Shown: piece after piece, positions 26,732 to 35,767 of the stretch
How the letters are laid out: each line of letters opens with the position of its first letter
How positions within the stretch are numbered: position 1 is the stretch's first letter
Source of the DNA: Mucilaginibacter flavidus
GTDB taxonomy: Bacteria; Bacteroidota; Bacteroidia; Sphingobacteriales; Sphingobacteriaceae
Direction of reading: 5' to 3'
NCBI RefSeq assembly: GCF_024055575.1
Contig: NZ_JAMXOE010000026.1
Span: 26,025-90,024, forward strand
DNA: 64,000 bases
The notes under the pieces: generated by a model
Seen by the model: the letters and a program-made list of their open reading frames with translations, nothing else
Told to the model about the DNA's origin: nothing
Database searches by the model: none
Translations under genes and position numbers: made by a program

Positions 26732-29700
26732 ATGCAAAATAATATTACAACAAAATTAAAGTTTGGCGTTTTGCTGTGCTTTAATCTATTCATCGGCCTT
26801 TCGTCACGGGCACAGCAGCCAGTTATAGCCACGCATCCCCGCGTAATGTTAAATGGCACTGTGAAAGCAGCATTACTGGTGAAAAAGAATAACAATGATG
26901 CCGACTGGCTGGCAACCCTTGCCGATGCCAATAAATACTTACCCGGGCAGGTTATCCCCTGGAATACCGTTTCGGCGGCCGACGCTCAATATTATGGTAC
27001 CGCCAACATTTTTTATTCGTATTGCGGCAGCAGCTGGCAGGATGCTACAATGGCTTTAGGGTTGGCGCACCAGTTAACTAAAACTAACAATGCAGGAGCC
27101 AATCCCACGTCTTATTCCAATAAATTGTTACAACTTGCCGATGTAATTATCCAGGCTTATGCTACTTATCCGCCAAATGCAAGCGGGGGGCCAAACATTT
27201 TTCAATATAACAGCTCGTATGCAACGCGCCACGTGGGGAAAACTATTGCTGTTATTTATGACTGGTGCTATGACGAGCTCGGTGCTACCCGTAAAGCAGC
27301 CTTGCTTAATGTGATGAAGAACTGGTTCACCTACATGAGTTCGACACCTTTTAGTGTAAATCAGTTGCAGGACGGCCCAACCGGTAACTACTTTGCCGGT
27401 CAGTTAATTTGCGCTGGTTATATGGGTTACGCTATTGCTGGTGACGACCCGCTTTCGCAAAAAATGATTGACTTTGCGCGGCAACGAATTATAGGTACTC
27501 CTGGCAGCCTTAACCCTAACACCCAAACCTCGGGCGAAACCGCTTATAACTATTTTACCCAGGCGGTTAAAGGTGGTCTGCCATCAGGTGCATCACAATC
27601 ATATTTAGGGCCGCACAGTTATGTTGCTGCCCCACAAAAAGACGGCATACCAAACCAGGGCTGGAGTTATGGCGGCGAAACAACACAATTCCTTACTGAT
27701 TTTATAACGACAATTAAGACCGCAACCGGCGAAGACTTACTGCAAACTGATGTCGATTTAAAAGCATTTTTCGCTAAAACATCTACAGCACTGGTGCACG
27801 CAACTTTCCCGAACCATTTTCAATTGGACAACAGTAATGATAACGGTTCGTTTGTGGGCAGCGTAATGTCGTATGCATTGCCGTTGCGTCTTACCGCACT
27901 GCTGGAAGGCACGCCGGAAGGTGCAAATGTTGAATATTTTTATAAAAACCTGGTAAAACCGGTCAATTTGCTTTCGGGTAATAAAGGCTATCCTGCTTTA
28001 AACTGGGAAAAGTTTTATTACTCAAAAACAAGGGCGTCGACTGTTATAAATTTCAAACCTTATTACCCGGCCACTGCCACCAACGTTTACAATGCAGTAC
28101 CAATTAACAGCGGGATGCATAAATTTTATATGCGAAAAGACTGGAGCGCCGGTTCGACATGGGCGTCAGTGATGATGGGTATCGGGACGTATGACCAACA
28201 TAACCACAACCATGCAGGTCATTTTAAAATAGTACGCGGCGACAGCCATGACGGCGACGATCACCTGTTAGTCGGCGCAAATGAAGTGTCAAAATCTGGT
28301 GGAAACGGTATCGACGGGCCAACTAACTATTCCTACTCAAACAGCTTTAGCAACACGCTTTTTGTGAACGACTATAATGACTACGATACCCAATATCCAA
28401 ACTTTGCCAATACAGTTGGCAATCAAAATTCATTCGGGTATGATGCTCCTACAAATGAAGAACAAAATGATAATTTTTCTTATTTCCGCGCCGACTTAAC
28501 AAGTGCTTACCTGGTAAGCTATTCAAACCCGGATACTACTAAGCGCACGGTTAGGTATTATTACCGCTCGTTTTTATACCTGCGCAATTCGGATATTTTT
28601 GTGGTGTACGATAAATTTATGGCCAAAAACAGTACAAATGCGGCCGGTCAATATAAAAAGCATCTGCGCTGGCATTTTTTGCAGCCACCCGTGGTAAACG
28701 GCAGTAATATTACGGCTACGCAGGACAATTCAAAACTTTATATACATACAGTACTGCCCGCCACTGTTGATGTTGTTACGGTAAACGAAAACACCAACCC
28801 CGATAACACTTTTGGCAGCGGTTACAACTACGCATTTAACACCAATACTTGGCGTACCGAGGTTAATACCACTGGTAACCCGCTACGCGAAGACATAGTT
28901 ACCGTACTACAGCCCGGTGCAAAAACAACGTCGGTCGAGATGGTTACCACCGCCATAAAAACCACGCAGAATAACATGGAAGGCAGTATTGTCAAGGCAA
29001 ACGGCAATGATGAGCTGGTATTATTTAATAACAATATTGCCAAATACCCGGCACCGGTAACCCTTGCCTCCTACCCTTTTACGGGCCCTATAACTACCAA
29101 TCATACTTTATGTGGCTTAGCCCCGGGCCAAAACTACATAGTAGCCTACAGCGCAGTTGTAGTTACAGTAACCAAGGCAGCAGCCGGAACCCACCAGGCT
29201 TCACCCTCAGGCGTGTTAACATTTACGCTGCAGGGAATGGTACTTTCGAACAACGCCAATCTTTCAAATTTAACCCTTAGCAGCGGCGTATTAACCCCGG
29301 TTTTTTCGCCGGGCACCGTTGCCTATACCGCTACCGTGAGTAATGCTACTGCCACTATTAAAATAACTCCGTTTACAAGCGATGCTGCCGCGTCTGTAAA
29401 AGTAAACGGCACGGCGGTAGCCTCAGGGGCCGCGACAGCAAATTTACCGTTGGTCGTTGGTGCCAATGTTATTAATGCGGTAGTTACGGCCCAGGACGGT
29501 ACAACGATCAAAACTTACAAGCTAACGGTAACCAGGGCAAAATCAAATAACGCGGCACTAAGCTCCATAAAGCTTAGCCCGCTTTCAACATTAACAAGCA
29601 CATCAGGGCCTGCCAGTGTAAATTATGTAACATCGGTAGCGCCGGGCATCACCAGCGTGACAGTGACACCAACCGTTCAAGTAGCAGGTGCAACAATAAA

Positions 29701-30799
29701 AGTGAACGGTGTGACCGTGGCCAGCGGGGCAGCATCAGGCCCAATAGCCCTAAATGCAGGCCCTACAGTTGTTAATTTGGTGGTTACTGCGCAGGATGGG
29801 GTGACCCAAAAAACATATACCATTACCGTTAACCGTACCGGCTCAAGCAACCCGGCCCTCAGCGCCATAAAACTTAACCCAACCGCAATATTGACAAGAA
29901 CAACGGGGCCGTCAAATTCAAATTATTTCACCTCGGTTTCGCCAGGCACAACCAGTGTAAAAATAACGCCAACTGCACAGGATGCAGGTACCATCATAAC
30001 GGTGAATGGCGCAACTACAGCAAGTGGTGTTGCATCTACTCCGATAACGCTTAATGCCGGCCCTACTGTTATTGATATTATTGCAACCGCGCAGGATGGA
30101 GTAACTAAGAAAACCTACAGCGTCACCGTAAACCGCACCGGTTCTACCAACGCTGCCTTAAGCAGCATAAAACTCAGCCCGGCTGCGGTGTTAACAACCA
30201 TAGCAGGCCCGGCCAATACAAATTACAGTGCTTCGGTACCAGCAGGCACGGCAAGCGTAAAAGTAATAGCAACGGTTCAGGATGCAGAGGCAACCATTGT
30301 AATAAATGCAGCCACCGTTGCAAGTGGCGTGGCATCGGCGCCAATACCTTTAAACGCAACGCCAACCGTTATAAACATAACGGTAACCGCACCAGATGGC
30401 ATTAATAAAAAGACTTACGCCATTAACGTTAGTGTTGCAGCACCTATCATAATAATTGCCGGCAACATCACTAAACATAATTTAGCAGGTATAGATATGC
30501 TGGAAGCGGAAAATGAAGGCATAAAAGTCCACCCGGGCCTGTCGCCCAACGGGGATGGAGTTAACGATTACCTTCAAATTGATGGACTGGAAGTTTATAA
30601 AGACAATAAGCTAACCATAATGGCGCGCAACGGACAGGTTATTTACGAAGTAAATGGCTACAACAATGATACAAAACGGTTTGATGGGCTTGGTAAAAAC
30701 GGAAGATTACAATCGCCAGGTACGTATTTATATGTCTTAGAATATAAGGCGGATGGGGTTGTGAAACGTAAAACCGGGTATATTTTGATGAAATATTGA
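26732..30799 (+). CDS. T9SS-secreted polysaccharide lyase-like protein with cadherin-like repeats
   Basis: 1355 aa. After the signal region (LLCFNLFIGLSSRAQQ) comes an alpha/alpha-toroid-like part (about 30-430) and then a beta-rich part holding the QHNHNHAGHFKIVRGDSHDG motif (about 489). This layout is that of heparinase II/III-type and related polysaccharide lyases, whose His in this motif acts in catalysis. Four tandem cadherin-like beta-sandwich repeats of about 100 aa follow (838-1235), each with ALSSIKLSP and AQDGVTKKTY signatures. The C-terminus (about 1260-1355) is a T9SS type B domain (LSPNGDGVNDYLQIDGLEVY, then GTYLYVLEYKADG). The substrate is unknown; an acidic polysaccharide is likely. 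No SusC/D pair is adjacent. Confidence 0.85.
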   Translation: MQNNITTKLKFGVLLCFNLFIGLSSRAQQPVIATHPRVMLNGTVKAALLVKKNNNDADWLATLADANKYLPGQVIPWNTVSAADAQYYGTANIFYSYCGSSWQDATMALGLAHQLTKTNNAGANPTSYSNKLLQLADVIIQAYATYPPNASGGPNIFQYNSSYATRHVGKTIAVIYDWCYDELGATRKAALLNVMKNWFTYMSSTPFSVNQLQDGPTGNYFAGQLICAGYMGYAIAGDDPLSQKMIDFARQRIIGTPGSLNPNTQTSGETAYNYFTQAVKGGLPSGASQSYLGPHSYVAAPQKDGIPNQGWSYGGETTQFLTDFITTIKTATGEDLLQTDVDLKAFFAKTSTALVHATFPNHFQLDNSNDNGSFVGSVMSYALPLRLTALLEGTPEGANVEYFYKNLVKPVNLLSGNKGYPALNWEKFYYSKTRASTVINFKPYYPATATNVYNAVPINSGMHKFYMRKDWSAGSTWASVMMGIGTYDQHNHNHAGHFKIVRGDSHDGDDHLLVGANEVSKSGGNGIDGPTNYSYSNSFSNTLFVNDYNDYDTQYPNFANTVGNQNSFGYDAPTNEEQNDNFSYFRADLTSAYLVSYSNPDTTKRTVRYYYRSFLYLRNSDIFVVYDKFMAKNSTNAAGQYKKHLRWHFLQPPVVNGSNITATQDNSKLYIHTVLPATVDVVTVNENTNPDNTFGSGYNYAFNTNTWRTEVNTTGNPLREDIVTVLQPGAKTTSVEMVTTAIKTTQNNMEGSIVKANGNDELVLFNNNIAKYPAPVTLASYPFTGPITTNHTLCGLAPGQNYIVAYSAVVVTVTKAAAGTHQASPSGVLTFTLQGMVLSNNANLSNLTLSSGVLTPVFSPGTVAYTATVSNATATIKITPFTSDAAASVKVNGTAVASGAATANLPLVVGANVINAVVTAQDGTTIKTYKLTVTRAKSNNAALSSIKLSPLSTLTSTSGPASVNYVTSVAPGITSVTVTPTVQVAGATIKVNGVTVASGAASGPIALNAGPTVVNLVVTAQDGVTQKTYTITVNRTGSSNPALSAIKLNPTAILTRTTGPSNSNYFTSVSPGTTSVKITPTAQDAGTIITVNGATTASGVASTPITLNAGPTVIDIIATAQDGVTKKTYSVTVNRTGSTNAALSSIKLSPAAVLTTIAGPANTNYSASVPAGTASVKVIATVQDAEATIVINAATVASGVASAPIPLNATPTVINITVTAPDGINKKTYAINVSVAAPIIIIAGNITKHNLAGIDMLEAENEGIKVHPGLSPNGDGVNDYLQIDGLEVYKDNKLTIMARNGQVIYEVNGYNNDTKRFDGLGKNGRLQSPGTYLYVLEYKADGVVKRKTGYILMKY
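29549..30450 (+). repeat. Tandem ~300-bp coding repeats (cadherin-like domains)
   Basis: Three of the four repeats, starting near 29549, 29846 and 30146, are recognisable at DNA level (for example AAGCTTAGCCC/AAACTTAACCC/AAACTCAGCCC). The spacing is about 297-300 bp. They could recombine to change domain number. Confidence 0.7.
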
Positions 30800-30838
30800 T
30801 TTGCCTTCTAAGCTATTGCACAATGGAATGTTAAATCA

Positions 30839-30846
30839 TATTTTTG
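30839..30846 (+). promoter_or_regulatory. -7 box TATTTTTG before the sterol desaturase pseudogene
   Basis: TAnnTTTG match four bases before ATG 30851; the promoter is intact although the gene is broken. Confidence 0.5.
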
Positions 30847-30850
30847 ATTC

Positions 30851-31375
30851 ATGTCACCAAACATTCGTTTAAAAGTTGGCCAGGGCCAAATTAGCGGATA
30901 TATCTCCATTTTTTTAGCTGTGTTGGTATTACTGGGCATTTTATTCTTTCGGTATCCCGAGCGTTTAACCGCACCCTAATTCAGGGGAATTTATACTGCG
31001 CCGAGTATGCAAATACTGATGGCTGCCGGGATAATACTGTCTTTCTTTTTTGCGATGCTAAGCTTATTGCTTAGCAAAAAAATAAAGCTGGCGTTAATAG
31101 GTTGTGGTATTAGCGGCCTGGCTATATTGCTGGGCGCCTTAACTGTTAAAGGGCGCGGCGTTAGCGCGGCAAACTGGCATATCGGACGCGACTGGATGCT
31201 ACTCGCCCTGCTTTTAATGACGGCTATTTTTATCCCGCTGGAGCTGTTTTTTCCAAGAAACAAATCACAGACAAAGTTCCATAAAGAGTGGCGTACCGAT
31301 TTGATATACTTTGTTATCAGCCATTTATTTATACGTTTTTTTGGTATCGTCCACCTTCAAGTGTCCACATTATAA
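30851..31375 (+). pseudogene. Sterol desaturase family protein, N-terminal remnant with nonsense codon
   Basis: The frame starts MSPNIRLKVGQGQISGYISI and reads the N-terminal membrane part of a fatty acid hydroxylase/sterol desaturase-type protein. A TAA at 30977-30979 interrupts it between ERLTAP and FRGIYTAPSM, where a single G-to-T change (GAA to TAA) would explain the stop. The frame stays open beyond it (MQILMAAGIILSFFFAMLSL, then PLELFFPRNKSQTKFHKEWR) to SHLFIRFFGI. It then ends at 31375 in unrelated sequence that begins with a 13-bp word also found at 34598. The catalytic His-box domain (over 200 codons) is lost. The consensus -7 box four bases before the ATG supports the start. Confidence 0.75.
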
Positions 31376-31440
31376 CACTCTATTTTGTTAGCGTCAACGC
31401 TAATGAAACCTGTGCAATTGCTTCGCAAGCGTAGACGCTT
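31356..31440. repeat. Short repeat with palindromes at the truncation point
   Basis: It begins TTCAAGTGTCCAC (also at 34598-34610) and contains TTAGCGT-CA-ACGCTAA (31388-31403) and AAGCGTAGACGCTT (31427-31440). The segment GCAAT...AAGC...GACGC is also found after the copy at 34598. REP-like palindromes with a GACGCTT core also occur at 60335-60375. Confidence 0.5.
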
Positions 31441-31462
31441 ACCAATTCTATATCTCCGAAAA

Positions 31463-31499
31463 AACAAGGCCCTCGCCGATTAACAACGAAGGCCTTGTT
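31463..31499 (-). terminator. Terminator of the lipoprotein gene
   Basis: 9-bp stem AACAAGGCC / GGCCTTGTT; on the minus strand the 3' arm runs into TTTTTT, 20 bp after the stop of the gene at 31519. Confidence 0.75.
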
Positions 31500-31518
31500 A
31501 TATGAATATCTGCCGATT

Positions 31519-32310
31519 TTAGATAGGGGTCACTACACCTGTTATAAGGTCAACATCATATGCTTGTCCGTTTATTGTTATAATAGCTTTGTGGTTACCT
31601 TTATATTCAATGGTCCCTATATATTCCCATTTGCCAAAGGCGTTACGTCCTTTGGAGGTGAATGTCGCCGTACCGCTAATAACATCTAAATTATTCGCAA
31701 CATCAATTACCAAATTATGCATGACATAATTTTGATGCTGGTATATCGAGTTGGCCAAAAAGGTAGTATCGACAAACGGCTGGTTACCATATTTAAAATC
31801 ACCGAATGACCGCAAAGTCCCGTCTAAAGATACCTTTGAATATTGGGCATTTAAGGCTTGTACTTTATATGCCTGTACAACCGTGTAAATAAACGCATAT
31901 TGCGGAGTTTTGCCTGCGTTAAGGATGTTCGTAAATACCTTATAGCCATCTGGTATTGTTGAGGAGCAGGTGAAAGTAAAAACAAACCTACCGCTTATTA
32001 CAGACTTGGTACCACCCTGATTATAAGTATATTTAACAGTAGTATCAATGGTTAAGCCACAAAGGGAATTGGGGCTGTTTAAAATCTTTTTTGTTGATGA
32101 ATTTAATATCTCCGGAGCTTTAATGCCGTCATTTAAACTTACCCCGCCATAGTTGCCCGCAACGGCTTTGGCAAAATCCACACCAACTAAGCCGGCGACA
32201 TCTTTTGTTGATGCAGTTTTTATCGGAGCATCGCCCGACTTTTTACATGCGACGTAAAAAAATACCAGACTGAGCAATGCAGCCGCAACCACTTTGACGG
32301 TAACTTTCAT
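31519..32310 (-). CDS. Hypothetical lipoprotein (263 aa)
   Basis: 263 aa. The N-terminus VKVVAAALLSLVFFYVAC followed by KKSG is a lipoprotein signal with Cys about 22. The mature protein is Thr/Asn/Tyr-rich and beta-prone, with motifs CGLTIDTTVKYTYNQGGTKS, ISGRFVFTFTCSS, VSLDGTLRSFGDFKYG and YKGNHKAIITINGQAYDVDL. I do not recognise a named family; similar lipoproteins of unknown function are common in Sphingobacteriaceae. It has its own terminator and lies between a broken gene and the Wzi-like gene. Confidence 0.72.
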   Translation of the reverse strand: MKVTVKVVAAALLSLVFFYVACKKSGDAPIKTASTKDVAGLVGVDFAKAVAGNYGGVSLNDGIKAPEILNSSTKKILNSPNSLCGLTIDTTVKYTYNQGGTKSVISGRFVFTFTCSSTIPDGYKVFTNILNAGKTPQYAFIYTVVQAYKVQALNAQYSKVSLDGTLRSFGDFKYGNQPFVDTTFLANSIYQHQNYVMHNLVIDVANNLDVISGTATFTSKGRNAFGKWEYIGTIEYKGNHKAIITINGQAYDVDLITGVVTPI

Positions 32311-32524
32311 GTTTGTGTTTTAATTAGTTCCTTCAATAATTTATCATTATAAAATTATAAAAAACAATGAGTGTTGTTAATTTTTTTTTAAAAAAAGTCT
32401 CCTATGTGCTTAATAATTATAATAATTTGTCAATAGGTAAATATTGGCTGTCTATTGGTTAAAGCATTGTACGTACCAGCCTTACCATAGTTTTAGGATC
32501 TATCATAGTAACGGTAAGCAAGGT

Positions 32525-34258
32525 TTAAAAACGATAGCTTATGCCGATATTCAGCTTTATATTATTGGCATCGAAATTATGCTGATTATAGTAAGAAAGG
32601 TCGGGGTCGGCTTTAAACTTCCATTCGTAATTCAACTCCCTTACATATAACAATGAGGCCGATAGCAAAATATTATCAAAATCCCAGTCTCCGCTTATAC
32701 CGCCGCTATAGTCAACCCAATGCCTCCTGGTCTCGCCGGCGGCAAACGCCGCGTAATAAAGGTCGGCATTATGTTCATACCGCTGAAATTGCAGGCCTAT
32801 ACGTTTTATGCCGCTTATCCAATCTATGCTCAATGTCTGCAAACCGCTTCCCGGCCCGATACCTGCACCAATTACCTCGCCATAATTGGTATAGCCGGCT
32901 CTTACCTGCGAGTGCGCATACCAGTAGCCTGATTTTCGGTTTACAACATCATCTGAGGGCGTTGCCAGCTGGGTAGTTTCAAACCCCACTTGTATTTGTT
33001 CGTCTGGCCTGCCATCAAGCCCGAATATCTTCCGAAAACCCATGGTATAAGCCCTGGAGTGTTCTGGATCCAACAAAAAATCTCTTGCGTCCCAGTTATG
33101 GTCTTCCCGGCCGTACTCAAAATAAATCTCCGCGTTACCGCCGGTCCATAACCACCTCGCAAACACAGCGGCGAGCTGGTCACGCTTTGCCACATCTTCA
33201 GACACGATACCTGTGTTAGGATCATAGAAGCTATCTCTTAAAAGAGAAGTAAAGAAAGGTAAATAATCACCAAATTTATGCCCCATATCATTATGATATA
33301 CCTGAAATACCCTCTCAGCTCCCAAAAACAAGCCAGGCACCCATTTAGGATGATATGTAAAAACGAAACCTGAAAGGTAGCGCCAATCATTTGGTTTGGG
33401 CTTATATAAAGCGACCATATTTCCGGGCTGCCCCGGTACCTGCGGCGAATAACCCGATGGATTTAGTTTACCGGCTATTACCTGGGTTTCAAATGAACCT
33501 ATCGGCGTTTTTACCGGCCTGGTAGTATTCAGCGTAAGATGGGCAAAACCTCTTGCCGTATTACTCATCAATAATGAATTCTGTACACCCGGTCCCCACC
33601 ATAAATTTTCTGTCGACAGACCAAAAGAAAGCGGGTCGAAGGTGATGCGGATGCTGCTTTGTCCGGGTAATAATTTTGTATAGGCAGAAGTACCGAACCT
33701 TTCAGGAGCATCTATCTGATTATAAAGTCCATACCAGGCTTTCCAGGCGGTGCTCCCATTTGCTGCTTGCTTAAAACCATCAAAAGCTTTGTTTTGTGCA
33801 AAAAGAAATTCCGGACTGAATTGAATACTAAAAAAGCTATATTTAGCATACACACCGGCGCTAAAAAGCGTTTGATAGCCGGCGGCAGGTATAAGTGAGC
33901 CATCGTTCCAGCCATAAGGATTGTGCGTATTATATTGATTTACCCACGTTACCGGTAAGATTTTAACCAAGCCCTTTCCATCGCCGGTTTCGTAAATACC
34001 CTTTTTGACCAAGCCTCGTTCGGCAAAACTTTTATCCGGGTCAAAACCATCGTCTAACCTAAATGCGGCGCCCGGGTATAGCGGGCGAATGGTAAACGAA
34101 ATGCTCGAATCAAGCTTTCCTAAAAGCTGTTGCCTACGGTACATATCCTCAATTACCGGCGTTCCGACCGGTACGGTCTGCCCGTACAAGCTGCCACAAA
34201 ACAGGAATAATATTCCTTTTAAAAGGCTTTTTAAAAAATCAGTGAAAGATTGGGGCAT
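32525..34258 (-). CDS. Capsule assembly Wzi family outer-membrane protein
   Basis: 577 aa from the ATG at 34258 (MPQSFTDFLKSLLKGILFLF, then CGSLYGQ), which gives a proper signal peptide; a start 12 codons earlier at 34294 is possible. It matches the Wzi family: DMYRRQQLLGKLDSSISF near the N-terminus, WWGPGVQNSLLMSNTARGFA, ENLWWGPG and YFEYGREDHNWDARDF, then closing strands NIKLNIGISYRF. Wzi is a beta-barrel that anchors surface polysaccharide to the outer membrane. No other capsule gene lies within the window. In Bacteroidota such proteins occur singly as well. Confidence 0.85.
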   Translation of the reverse strand: MPQSFTDFLKSLLKGILFLFCGSLYGQTVPVGTPVIEDMYRRQQLLGKLDSSISFTIRPLYPGAAFRLDDGFDPDKSFAERGLVKKGIYETGDGKGLVKILPVTWVNQYNTHNPYGWNDGSLIPAAGYQTLFSAGVYAKYSFFSIQFSPEFLFAQNKAFDGFKQAANGSTAWKAWYGLYNQIDAPERFGTSAYTKLLPGQSSIRITFDPLSFGLSTENLWWGPGVQNSLLMSNTARGFAHLTLNTTRPVKTPIGSFETQVIAGKLNPSGYSPQVPGQPGNMVALYKPKPNDWRYLSGFVFTYHPKWVPGLFLGAERVFQVYHNDMGHKFGDYLPFFTSLLRDSFYDPNTGIVSEDVAKRDQLAAVFARWLWTGGNAEIYFEYGREDHNWDARDFLLDPEHSRAYTMGFRKIFGLDGRPDEQIQVGFETTQLATPSDDVVNRKSGYWYAHSQVRAGYTNYGEVIGAGIGPGSGLQTLSIDWISGIKRIGLQFQRYEHNADLYYAAFAAGETRRHWVDYSGGISGDWDFDNILLSASLLYVRELNYEWKFKADPDLSYYNQHNFDANNIKLNIGISYRF

Positions 34259-34777
34259 CAATAGTAAAATTAGTTCATGTATTTTATCAATCAATTTTCA
34301 AGCGAAGAAGTGCACCGGCCTGCAATAGCTATTATTCAATAGTTTATCGTAACCAATATAGTCAATATTTATGCCCAAGCGGACGTTTCACAGTAACTTA
34401 TAGCTATGGCGATAAAGAAAATTAAATAATAAGAAAGTTTTGTAGCGGTAAAGGCAATTTAATTTCTGTATGCTAAAGAAAAACACAGTTGTTTTATCCA
34501 AATGTGAATAAAGCGGGGAATATTTTCCCATCCAATTAAATGTCTGCGTTGGTTTTCCCGCTATCGTCAAAAAAAATCAGCCCGTTACCCCGGCCAGTTC
34601 AAGTGTCCACGCAATCTTTGTAAGCCGGCGTGGACGCCTGGCTTGGCAATTTCAATTGGCATGCCGGGCGCATGACCAAAAACAGCGAAGCATCGTGTCT
34701 ATCACCCTAATCAAAAATCGGTGTAAGCATTCTTTCCAAATTGTTAGAATCCAACCTAATCAATTTTTTAAATCAGT
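34259..34777. other. Gene-free stretch with repeat remnant
   Basis: About 520 bp with no convincing gene; one 60-codon minus frame (34388-34570) lacks signals. TTCAAGTGTCCAC at 34598-34610 duplicates 31356-31368, and a GGCGTGGACGCC palindrome (34627-34638) follows. Confidence 0.45.
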
Positions 34778-35656
34778 TTAATCTCCGGTTAATTGCGCTT
34801 TCGCTGCCTCCAACTTATCCATCTCCTCTTTCGCCAATACCGGGAATTTCAAATCCAACTCTTTCAATGTCTCCAAAATAATTGTTGATATCACCAGCCT
34901 GGTAAACCATTTTTTATCAGCAGGCACCACGTACCACGGCGATTTTTCTGTAGCCGTTTCCTTTATCGCATGTTCATAGGCTTGCATATAATCATCCCAA
35001 TACTTCCGCTCTTCAACATCAGCCGCCGAGAATTTCCAGTTTTTCTTCGGGTTGTCAATACGTTTTAAAAACCGCTCCTTTTGTTCATCTTTTGACACGT
35101 TAAGAAAGAATTTGATAATCACCGTACCGTTATCTGTTAGATGTTGCTCAAAATTGCGGATACTCTCATACCTGTGTTCCCAAAAGGCTTTTTTTATTTG
35201 TTTTACATCGGTTACGGCAGGTAAATGTTCCTTTAGCAATAATTCGGGGTGCACTTTGGTAACCAGCACATTTTCGTAATGCGAGCGGTTATGAATGCCA
35301 ATCCTGCCGCGCTGGGGCAAGGCTTTGTAATGCCGCCATAAAAAGTCATGCTCATAATCTTCAGTCGACGGCTGTTTAAAACTATAGACCTCGCAGCCCT
35401 GCGGGTTTAAACCCGACATGGAATGCTCAATCGCGCTGTCCTTGCCTGCCGCGTCCATCGCCTGGAAAATAATCAACAGCGACTGCCTGTTGGCCGCATA
35501 AAGTTTTATCTGCTGCACCGTTATTTCTTCAACCAACGTTTCCAATGCTGTTTTTGCATCTTCTTTTTTAAAACCGTCGGAATAAGCGGGGTCAAACTCA
35601 TTAAGTGAAAATTTTTTGCCCGCAGTTATTTTAAATTTATTAATTATGCCACTCAT
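34778..35656 (-). CDS. ppk2: Polyphosphate kinase 2 family protein
   Basis: 292 aa matching PPK2, which transfers phosphate from polyphosphate to nucleotides. Visible are the Walker A-like FQAMDAAGKDSAIEHSMSGL (about 65-84), Walker B-like RSHYENVLVTKVH (about 124-136), EHRYESIRNFEQHLTDNGTV and the lid arginines in FLKRIDNPKKNWKFSAADVE. The size is that of the single-domain class I/III enzymes, which phosphorylate NDP or NMP. It is cytosolic and monocistronic. It is divergent from PBP1A, with a gap of only 111 bp, so the two promoters may overlap. The exact nucleotide preference cannot be read from sequence here. Confidence 0.9.
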   Translation of the reverse strand: MSGIINKFKITAGKKFSLNEFDPAYSDGFKKEDAKTALETLVEEITVQQIKLYAANRQSLLIIFQAMDAAGKDSAIEHSMSGLNPQGCEVYSFKQPSTEDYEHDFLWRHYKALPQRGRIGIHNRSHYENVLVTKVHPELLLKEHLPAVTDVKQIKKAFWEHRYESIRNFEQHLTDNGTVIIKFFLNVSKDEQKERFLKRIDNPKKNWKFSAADVEERKYWDDYMQAYEHAIKETATEKSPWYVVPADKKWFTRLVISTIILETLKELDLKFPVLAKEEMDKLEAAKAQLTGD

Positions 35657-35767
35657 AGTATTAAATTGGTAAATGCAAGTTAACTTAAAATTTACCTTTA
35701 AAACTTACGTTGTTATTATTTGTTAAAACGGCTATGATATAGGCCCATATTTTTACATCTTTACCAC

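Noticed and set aside
31388..31440. tRNA-like folding in palindromes (also 60335-60383)
   Set aside because: No acceptor/T-loop pattern such as GGTTCGAAT-CC with correct spacing; better explained as REP-like hairpins.
32653..32976. Plus-strand frame within the Wzi-like gene
   Set aside because: Antisense shadow of a well-supported gene; codon pattern follows the other strand.
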